DNA of 12,684 bases. It comes from Clostridiales bacterium UBA6330. Its GTDB lineage: Bacteria > Bacillota > Clostridia > Oscillospirales > CAG-272. Position 1 is the first letter of the stretch; each line of letters begins with the position of its first letter. Below the pieces are notes generated by a model, which saw only the letters and a program-made list of their open reading frames with translations, was not told where the DNA came from and ran no database searches. The stretch lies in assembly GCA_002438075.1 (NCBI GenBank), contig DJSQ01000067.1, forward strand, positions 1 to 12,684, read 5' to 3'. Positions 7,138 through 12,684 of this stretch are shown piece by piece. Position numbers and translations under genes: made by a program.

Positions 7138-7905
7138 ATGAGAGAAACCAATGTACTGGTCATCGGCACCACGGCGCTTGCCTGCGGGTTGGCGTTGCGG
7201 CTGGGTGCCGACTGCACGGTTGCGGACAGCGGCTGGAGCGCGGGGGCGGAATTTGCCGACGCGATGGTCGCGGAGCCGATTGACCTGACAAAAACGCGCG
7301 CACCGCGCACGGCGGAATTGACAGACGAGCTGTGGGAGCGGAATATCCTCTCCCGCACGGGTGAGGTGCATTGCCCCGCGCTTGCGGGCGCGTTTGCAAA
7401 GCGCTTTCGCGCGGCGGGGTGTCGGGTTCTGCTCGGCACACGCGTTCTTGAAATCGTGCGGCGGGAGAACGGCTTTGCGGTCACGCTTTTCCTGCCGCGC
7501 GAGGGGCGCACCGAGCTTTTTGCAAAGCGGGTAATCAACACCCTGCCGCAGGATTTTATGACGTATCGCAAGACCTTTTCGCTGATGCTGGCGGACGGAA
7601 TTCCGAGCATCGGCGCGGAGGGCTCGCCGCGCTTGCGGCACGGGCGGTTTGCGGATGAGAGCATTCTGACCTTTGACGTTCCGCGTGATTGCACCCTGCC
7701 CGAGGCGGAGAAAATCGCCAACGCATGGCTGACGGAAAACCGCGCGTGCCTCGGAAACGCACGCGTGGCGGGACCCGCGCTGGCGTTTGGGTATCGGTTT
7801 GAAACGGTCGTGGATACGGAGCGGGACGGCGTGCGCTATGTGCCGTCGGCAGCCTATCCCGATGCGGTGTCGGCTTTTGAAGGAGGGGAAACGCTATGCC
7901 TATGA
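7138..7905 (+). CDS. Short FAD-oxidoreductase-like Rossmann protein
   Basis: A 255-aa cytoplasmic protein with no signal peptide. Residues 5-30 (NVLVIGTTALACGLALRLG, then CTVAD) have the shape of an FAD-binding first strand, loop and second strand ending in Asp30, but the GxGxxG loop is degenerate: Gly10 remains while Thr12 and Ala15 replace the other glycines. Residues ~90-150 show the helix, then a strand reading VLLGTRVLEI, then VTLFL and AKRVINTLPQ, a pattern typical of the second part of FAD_oxidored proteins. It lacks the C-terminal LLLAG FAD motif seen in its neighbour. It is less than half the neighbour's length and overlaps its start by 10 bases, so the two are probably translated together and may form a complex. 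It could instead be a cofactor-free partner or a decayed paralogue. AAAGGA (7121-7126) is 11 nt from the ATG. Confidence 0.55.
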   Translation: MRETNVLVIGTTALACGLALRLGADCTVADSGWSAGAEFADAMVAEPIDLTKTRAPRTAELTDELWERNILSRTGEVHCPALAGAFAKRFRAAGCRVLLGTRVLEIVRRENGFAVTLFLPREGRTELFAKRVINTLPQDFMTYRKTFSLMLADGIPSIGAEGSPRLRHGRFADESILTFDVPRDCTLPEAEKIANAWLTENRACLGNARVAGPALAFGYRFETVVDTERDGVRYVPSAAYPDAVSAFEGGETLCL

Positions 7906-9620
7906 AAAAGCATACTCTGACGGACGGTGCCCCGACCGTGACCGCCGCAAACGATGTGTTTGACGCGGACTGTGACGTGCTGGTCATCGGGCTGGGGACT
8001 GCGGGCGTGATGTCTGCAATTGCCGCCGCTGGGCAGGGCTGTCGGGTCATCGGAGCGGATGCCGCGCCGCTTGCGGGCGGGGTCGGGACGGCGGCTTGCG
8101 TCTGGGATTACTACTACGGCGCGCGGGGCGGTCTCTACCGTGAAATCAACCGCAAAGCCGATGCACTTCTTGCGGAGGGGGTCTACCTTTCCACCGCGCG
8201 GGAGGGCGTCAGCACCTATCCGACCTCGGTCAAGTCTCTGGCGCTGGAGGACACGCTGGATGCGCTCGGGGTGACACGGTATTACGGGACCGCCGTGACT
8301 GCGGTGTATACCGAGGGCGGGCGGCTTTGCGGCGCGGAGCTGTTCGGGGAGCGGGATTTTGTCCGCATCCGCGCATCGGTCGTAATCGACGGCGCGGACG
8401 GCGCGGTGTGTCGGCTTCTCGGGCTTCAGACGCTTCCCGCGCGGAAATGCGACAACCGCACGGCAAGATTCGCCCGCACGGTTGCAATGCGGGACGGGGA
8501 AGGTCGCCTTTGCGGTGCATGGCATCAGGGCGATGCGCTCCCGCAGGACGCGGGAACCGAGGAGCTTTCGGCGCGCTTCCTGCGGTGGTCGGCAAAGCCG
8601 CCTTGCTATGCGGAGCGCTTTGACAGGGGTAACCGTCTCTTTGGGCTTGGGTGCATCACGGGCATCCGCGAGGCGGCTTGCTATGAAACCGAGGAGGTCT
8701 ACACCTTCACCGATTGGCTGGAGGGCAAACGCCCCGAAAAGGTTGCGTTTTACGCGCTGTCCCAGCTGGATAATTCCTGCGCCGATGTCTGGAACGAGGA
8801 TGACGATTTTGTGGACTGGCGCACGCTCTGCAACATGAATCCGTATGCCTTCTCGGTCGGCATTTCGCCCTATCTGCTGATGGCAAAGGGGATGGACAAC
8901 CTCCTGCTTGCGGGCAAGCACATCGGAACGGGGCATATCCTGACCTCGGGTGTGCGAATGCGGTCGGATATGGAGAAGCTGGGCGAGGCGGCGGGCGTGC
9001 TCGCGGCGCTCTGCGTCTCGAACCGATGCTCCGCTAAGGAGGTAGCAGACCTGCATTTTCCCGCTTATCGGGACCTCCTCGCCCAAAGCGGCTGTTACGA
9101 TGCAGACAACGACCGCGGCATCTGTGACCTCAATCTCCCCGACCGCGGGATGTGGCGGATCTGTAGCCTTCCGCAAACGGCGGCGGAGCTGAAGGAGTGT
9201 CTTTCCGGTATCACGCCCTCGCTCGGGCTTCTGGCGGTCCGCCTGCATCGGGTCCCGATTGACGATGGGGTTGCCGCATGGCTGACGGCGGAAAATCGGC
9301 TTCTGCGGGAGAACACCGCCGTGGCGCTCGGAATGCTGGGGGACCGCCGCGCACTGCCCGTCCTGCGCGACATTCTGCGCGGGGACACCGAGCGGTATCT
9401 CCGCTATTGGGACGAATTCCAATACGGCTGGCATTCCACCACCGACCTATGCAACTTCATCAAGGCGGCGTGTCTGCTTGCCCGCTTCCGCGACCCTGCG
9501 GACGAGGCGCTGATGAAAGAGGTCGCATTCTATGACGGGGAGAACGAAATCCGCGTAACGGCTTCGCACTATGCAAAGCGCTATTTCGGTATCTATGAGC
9601 AATTGGAGGAGGACGCATGA
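7896..9620 (+). CDS. FAD-dependent oxidoreductase (FAD_oxidored family) with HEAT-like C-terminus
   Basis: Predicted cytoplasmic flavoenzyme of 574 aa. An intact GxGxxG (Gly32-Leu-Gly34-Thr-Ala-Gly37) follows strand CDVLVI, and the second strand ends near Asp55. PLAGGVGTAA (58-67), GIREAACY (256-263) and the C-terminal FAD motif NLLLAGKHIGTGHILTSGVR (335-354), then LGEAAGVLAALC, are the marks of family PF12831, named from memory of the family. Proteins of this family sit in many glycan-use clusters but substrates are mostly unassigned. Residues ~440-565 look like helical HEAT-type repeats, for example LRENTAVALGMLGDRRALPV at 470-489. AGGAGGGG (7881-7888) lies 7 nt before ATG 7896. The stop overlaps the GH31 start as ATGA. 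Oxidation of a sugar hydroxyl or an aglycone is inference from context. Confidence 0.8.
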   Translation: MPMKKHTLTDGAPTVTAANDVFDADCDVLVIGLGTAGVMSAIAAAGQGCRVIGADAAPLAGGVGTAACVWDYYYGARGGLYREINRKADALLAEGVYLSTAREGVSTYPTSVKSLALEDTLDALGVTRYYGTAVTAVYTEGGRLCGAELFGERDFVRIRASVVIDGADGAVCRLLGLQTLPARKCDNRTARFARTVAMRDGEGRLCGAWHQGDALPQDAGTEELSARFLRWSAKPPCYAERFDRGNRLFGLGCITGIREAACYETEEVYTFTDWLEGKRPEKVAFYALSQLDNSCADVWNEDDDFVDWRTLCNMNPYAFSVGISPYLLMAKGMDNLLLAGKHIGTGHILTSGVRMRSDMEKLGEAAGVLAALCVSNRCSAKEVADLHFPAYRDLLAQSGCYDADNDRGICDLNLPDRGMWRICSLPQTAAELKECLSGITPSLGLLAVRLHRVPIDDGVAAWLTAENRLLRENTAVALGMLGDRRALPVLRDILRGDTERYLRYWDEFQYGWHSTTDLCNFIKAACLLARFRDPADEALMKEVAFYDGENEIRVTASHYAKRYFGIYEQLEEDA

Positions 9621-11185
9621 AACCAACGCTTGAGGTGAAAATGCTTGCGGGCGAGTATTGGTGGGGTGGCAGTGCCGATGACGGCGCGTTGATGCCGTTT
9701 TCCGCCGAAACAAGTGATTACGTCCGCGATTTCCGCGTGTCCGCACCGAACCAGACCATGCCACTTTATCTCTCCTCGTGCGGGCGCTATGTCTGGAGCG
9801 AGCACCCGTTCAAGGTTCGGATTGACGGGGGAGTCCTGTACTTTGCGGGCAAGGACATCACCCTGAACAAGGCGGGGGATACCCTGCGGGAGGCGTATTC
9901 GGCGGCGGAATCGGCGCACTTCCCGTTCGGCGGAGGTGTTCCGCCCCGCGCGTTCTTTGAAACGGCGCAGTATAATACATGGATGGAGTTTACCTATCAT
10001 CCAACGCAGAGCGGTGTGCTTTCCTATGCGCACGCCATTCTCGAAAACGGCTTCAAGCCCGGGATTTTCATCATTGACGAGGGCTGGCACCTCCCTTACG
10101 GCGACTGGCGCTTTGACCCCGTGAAATTCCCCGACCCTGCGGGCATGGTGGCGGAGCTGCACAGGCTCGGCTTCAGGGTCATGCTTTGGGTGGTCCCCTA
10201 CGTCACGGCAAGCGGCGCGCGCTATATGAGCAGTCTGCGCGAGGACCGCAACCCCGAGGGGTATGACAAGCTCTATATGCGGAACGAGGCGGGGGAGCCC
10301 GCGCTGGTGAACTGGTGGAACGGCGTTTGCGCGATACTGGACCTCTCCAACCCCGTGGATGCCGCATTCCTCGACGGTCAACTTCAGGCGCTGATTCGTG
10401 ACTACGGGATTGACGGCTTCAAATTCGACGGCGGGGACCTCGGCGCGTATTCCAATGCGTCCATGGTCAACGGCTGTCACAGGGGAACGGCGGACGGGAC
10501 CTACGACCCTGCGGAAAAGAACCTTGCGTGGAACGCCTTCGGGACCCGTTACGCCTACCATGAGTACAAGGACACCTTCAAGGGCGGCGGAAAGCCCGTT
10601 ATCCAACGCCTGCGCGACCGCAACCACAGCTGGACCAAGGACGGAATCGACACCATCATTCCCAATTCGCTGGCGCAGGGGCTGATCGGGCACCCGTTCA
10701 TCTGCCCCGACATGATCGGGGGCGGGGAGTGGTCCTATAACCGCCCCGAATTTCGGGTGGATGAGGAGCTGTTCGTCCGCATGGCGCAGGTTTCGGTGTT
10801 CTTCCCGATGATGCAGTTCTCGTGGGCACCGTGGCGCGTGCTCTCTCCCGCGCATCTCGCAATCGTGCGGGAGTGCGCCAACCTGCACGCCCGCCTCGCG
10901 CCCGAGCTGTATGACCTCATTCGGGCATCCGCAAAAAGCGGCGAGCCGATTCTGCGCCCGTTGGAATACAGCTACCCGCACGCAGGGTATGAAAAGGTCA
11001 CGGACGAATTTCTCTGCGGGGAAAGCCTGCTGGTCTGCCCCGTGGTAACAAAGGGGACCCGCCGCAAGGAGCTGATTTTCCCTGCGGGCGAATGGGTCGA
11101 TGAGGACGGCAACCGCTACACAGAGGGACGGCACACCGTGGAAACGCCCCTTGAAAAGCTCGCATGGTTCAGAAGAAAGGAGTAA
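9617..11185 (+). CDS. GH31-family alpha-glycosidase, compact form
   Basis: Predicted intracellular retaining alpha-glycosidase of 522 aa without signal peptide. A short N-terminal beta region (1-~110) precedes the (beta/alpha)8 barrel. GIFIIDEGW (149-157) and FPDPAGMVAELHRLGFRVML (171-190) are GH31 signatures. IDGFKFDGGD (265-274) carries the likely nucleophile Asp271, and RLRDRNHSWTKDG (331-343) the likely acid/base Asp342. The C-terminus (ILRPLEY, later FLCGESLLVCPVV and FPAGEWVDEDG) is the usual GH31 beta-domain. Many GH31 enzymes are 650-800 aa, so the N-terminal sandwich is reduced here, as in MYORG-type and sulfoquinovosidase-type members. Specificity cannot be read off; alpha-galactosidase, alpha-glucosidase and alpha-xylosidase are all open. 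GGAGG lies 7 nt upstream. The GH27 gene starts 10 nt after the stop codon. Confidence 0.82.
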   Translation: MKPTLEVKMLAGEYWWGGSADDGALMPFSAETSDYVRDFRVSAPNQTMPLYLSSCGRYVWSEHPFKVRIDGGVLYFAGKDITLNKAGDTLREAYSAAESAHFPFGGGVPPRAFFETAQYNTWMEFTYHPTQSGVLSYAHAILENGFKPGIFIIDEGWHLPYGDWRFDPVKFPDPAGMVAELHRLGFRVMLWVVPYVTASGARYMSSLREDRNPEGYDKLYMRNEAGEPALVNWWNGVCAILDLSNPVDAAFLDGQLQALIRDYGIDGFKFDGGDLGAYSNASMVNGCHRGTADGTYDPAEKNLAWNAFGTRYAYHEYKDTFKGGGKPVIQRLRDRNHSWTKDGIDTIIPNSLAQGLIGHPFICPDMIGGGEWSYNRPEFRVDEELFVRMAQVSVFFPMMQFSWAPWRVLSPAHLAIVRECANLHARLAPELYDLIRASAKSGEPILRPLEYSYPHAGYEKVTDEFLCGESLLVCPVVTKGTRRKELIFPAGEWVDEDGNRYTEGRHTVETPLEKLAWFRRKE

Positions 11186-11195
11186 ACAGCAAGCA

Positions 11196-12338
11196 ATGAT
11201 TCTGACAAGACCGCCGCTTGGGTGGAACACATGGAACACCTTCGGCACACAGATTAACGAAAAACTATTGCTCGAAACCGCCGATTATCTGGCGGATTCC
11301 GAGCTGAAAAAAGCAGGGTATGAGTATATCGTCATTGATGACGGCTGGACAGAGCAGGAGCGGGACGCGGATGGCAGATTGGTCCCGAACCGCGAGAAAT
11401 TCCCGCACGGAATCAAGTATATTGCGGATTATATCCACTCTAAGGGACTGAAAATGGGTATCTATTCCTGTTGCGGCACTTTGACCTGCGGCGGGTACCC
11501 GGGCAGTTATGACCATGAATATATCGATGCCAAAACCTTTGCCGAGTGGGGGATTGACTACCTGAAATATGATTTCTGCTACCACACGGGAACGCTTGAG
11601 GGCAAAATTTTCTATCGCCGCATGGGAGCGGCACTGGCAAACTGCGGCAGAGATATTGTATTCAGCGCCTGCTCGTGGGGCATGGAGGAAACGCAGGAGT
11701 GGGTCAAAACCACGGGCGCACACCTCTTCCGTTCCACCCACGATATCCATAACAGTTGGGAATCCATCAAGAGTATCACCCAACAGCAAACAAGACTGCT
11801 CCCCTATAACGGACACGGTTGCTTCAACGACATGGATATGCTGGTTGTGGGCATGAACCCCGACAGCTTTATCGACAGCGAGAGGGGAACCCACGGTTGC
11901 ACTTTGACCGAATACCGCACGCATTTTGCCATCTGGTGTATGTACGGCTCTCCGTTAATGATTGGTTGCGACATCCGAACCCTTTCGGAGGAAGCAAAAG
12001 CCATTCTGACCAATGCGGGCGCATTGGCAATCAATCAGGACCGCGCCTATAGCCAGCTCTACCGTCTCACGCTTGACCGCGGACCCGAGGAAGCGTTGGT
12101 GGTTGCAAGAATATTGGAAAACGGCGATTTCGCAGTCGGTATATTTAACCTGATGGACGGAGATTATCGTTTCGTAGTCGGCTTTGACGAAATGGGCATC
12201 ACCACGCACAGCGGGAAAACACCCATACTGACAGAGGTCTTTACAGGCGAAAAAGCCCAACTGACCAACCGTACCTTGAATGTGAACGTGGAAGGACACG
12301 GCTGTCGACTGTACCGTTGCAAGCTGGTGGAGCAATGA
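11196..12338 (+). CDS. GH27 alpha-galactosidase-family enzyme, possibly alpha-N-acetylgalactosaminidase
   Basis: Predicted cytoplasmic retaining alpha-galactosidase-type enzyme of 380 aa, the usual bacterial length without secretion signal. RPPLGWNTWNTFG (5-17), IDDGW (47-51), GIYSCCGTLTCGGYPGS (88-104), YLKYD with nucleophile Asp126, RSTHD with acid/base Asp183, and NDMDM (211-215) are the GH27 landmarks. The start at 11196 begins at the conserved N-terminus; upstream in-frame codons lie within the GH31 gene. AAAGGAG (11176-11182) is rather far, 13 nt, so coupling may help. At the subsite that reads the sugar C2 substituent, ordinary alpha-galactosidases have CEW; this protein has CSW (Ser160), as in human alpha-N-acetylgalactosaminidase. 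G+C is lower than in the preceding genes (43-53% in sampled 60-base lines). Confidence 0.9.
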   Translation: MILTRPPLGWNTWNTFGTQINEKLLLETADYLADSELKKAGYEYIVIDDGWTEQERDADGRLVPNREKFPHGIKYIADYIHSKGLKMGIYSCCGTLTCGGYPGSYDHEYIDAKTFAEWGIDYLKYDFCYHTGTLEGKIFYRRMGAALANCGRDIVFSACSWGMEETQEWVKTTGAHLFRSTHDIHNSWESIKSITQQQTRLLPYNGHGCFNDMDMLVVGMNPDSFIDSERGTHGCTLTEYRTHFAIWCMYGSPLMIGCDIRTLSEEAKAILTNAGALAINQDRAYSQLYRLTLDRGPEEALVVARILENGDFAVGIFNLMDGDYRFVVGFDEMGITTHSGKTPILTEVFTGEKAQLTNRTLNVNVEGHGCRLYRCKLVEQ

Positions 12339-12541
12339 CCTGCCGAGCCTGCGGAAAGCAACTTGACACGATGGATATCGGCGCACACCGAAAGTTCATC
12401 GGAAAATGCGACAGTGAGTATCTCTGCCGCGATTGCATCGCCAAACACCTCGGATGGACAAGAGAGACGCTGGACGCATGGATTCTCAAATTCCGTAAAA
12501 ACGGCTGTCTGCTTTTCCCGCCGCTGACGGACGGAACTTGA
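12335..12541 (+). CDS. Small zinc-ribbon protein, unknown function
   Basis: A 68-aa protein whose start overlaps the GH27 stop as ATGA, so it is translationally coupled. Cys3-x2-Cys6 and Cys31-x2-Cys34 make a probable zinc ribbon; Cys25 and Cys58 are extra. A helical segment (GWTRETLDAWILKFRKNG, 40-57) and the ending GCLLF follow. Short clostridial proteins with CxxC, a YLCxDCIAxxL-type second knuckle and a terminal GC-x-LF are familiar as uncharacterised families, from memory and without a database check. No DNA-binding motif beyond the ribbon is visible. The alternative ATG at 12317 adds six residues without a better ribosome binding site. A role in the operon, for example metal binding or regulation, is unproven. 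Confidence 0.65.
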   Translation: MTCRACGKQLDTMDIGAHRKFIGKCDSEYLCRDCIAKHLGWTRETLDAWILKFRKNGCLLFPPLTDGT

Positions 12542-12595
12542 TATCTGTAAACTTGGACATGCTCTTTGAATTTCGATATATTTCAATTGCCGCGC

Positions 12596-12625
12596 TTGAC
12601 AAGCGAATTCCCTGTATGCTATACT
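12596..12625 (+). promoter_or_regulatory. Strong sigma-A promoter for a downstream gene
   Basis: TTGACA (12596-12601, perfect) and TATACT (12620-12625, five of six) are 18 nt apart, with TGC immediately before the -10 giving an extended -10. The region is markedly A+T-rich compared with the coding DNA. Transcription should start near 12632 and run off the right edge, so a new unit on the + strand begins here. No clear terminator for the preceding operon is visible between 12542 and this promoter. Confidence 0.75.
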
Positions 12626-12662
12626 ATAGATAAAACCAAATCCTAATCATCCACTAACTTTC

Positions 12663-12682
12663 CTACCATTTCTATCCGGTAG
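12663..12682 (+). other. Short hairpin in the new leader
   Basis: CTACC (12663-12667) pairs with GGTAG (12678-12682) around a 10-nt loop, in the untranslated leader of the promoter at 12596. The window stops two bases later, so whether this is part of a larger leader structure cannot be seen. Confidence 0.2.
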
Positions 12683-12684
12683 CG

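Noticed and set aside
5074..7641. An 855-codon open frame on the minus strand
   Set aside because: It is antisense to the esterase and the short FAD-type gene, has Arg/Leu/Ala-rich composition, and shows no recognisable motif.
11100..11195. Upstream start for the GH27 gene at 11100
   Set aside because: The extra 32 residues overlap the GH31 coding region, show no family similarity, and precede the conserved GH27 N-terminus.
12566..12586. TTGAA and TTCAA as a terminator after the zinc-ribbon gene
   Set aside because: A 5-bp A/T-rich stem with an 11-nt loop and no T run is too weak to call.

Overview
The window looks like chromosomal DNA from an anaerobic Clostridia-type Bacillota, probably an uncultured gut or rumen member. 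The reasons are strong AGGAGG-type ribosome binding sites, several lipoproteins with short Lys/Arg n-regions and glycine- or Ser/Thr-rich tethers, a Clostridia-style carbohydrate gene set, and short cysteine-rich accessory proteins. Sampled 60-base lines run from about 57 to 68% G+C in the central genes. This placement is inference; no rRNA or taxonomic marker gene is present.

All supported genes lie on the + strand and read like one operon for use of a carbohydrate. A 5' control region (1-244) holds a GC-rich palindrome, two copies of an inverted repeat GGATTG-N10/11-CAATCG about 38-39 bp apart, and a good sigma-A promoter with an extended -10. The surface-protein block follows: a 991-aa right-handed beta-helix lipoprotein with a C-terminal carbohydrate-binding module (245-3220), a family 1-like solute-binding lipoprotein (3239-4690) and a tiny lipoprotein from a TTG start that overlaps it (4680-4949). 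A long imperfect hairpin (4965-5013) separates these from a second large lipoprotein, an AXE1/CE7-like esterase (5053-7113). The cytoplasmic block comes next, tightly packed or overlapping: a short FAD-type Rossmann protein (7138-7905), a full-length FAD_oxidored protein with HEAT-like C-terminal repeats (7896-9620), a compact GH31 alpha-glycosidase (9617-11185), a GH27 alpha-galactosidase-family enzyme (11196-12338) and a 68-aa zinc-ribbon protein (12335-12541). The window ends with a strong forward promoter (12596-12625) for a gene beyond the edge.

A plausible working model is that the beta-helix enzyme and the esterase trim an acylated polysaccharide at the cell surface, the binding protein captures oligosaccharides, and the GH31 and GH27 enzymes remove alpha-linked sugars inside the cell. 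The two FAD-type proteins would act on a sugar or aglycone at that stage. No permease, regulator or sugar kinase is in the window, so those must be elsewhere.

The most unusual points are the paired full-length and degenerate FAD oxidoreductases between esterase and glycosidases, a tandem alpha/beta module shared by the beta-helix protein and the esterase, a GH27 subsite residue (Ser160) typical of alpha-N-acetylgalactosaminidases rather than alpha-galactosidases, altered oxyanion and His motifs in the esterase, and the repeated operator-like palindrome. No gene-free stretch exceeds 300 bases. I see no tRNA, rRNA, CRISPR array or insertion sequence.
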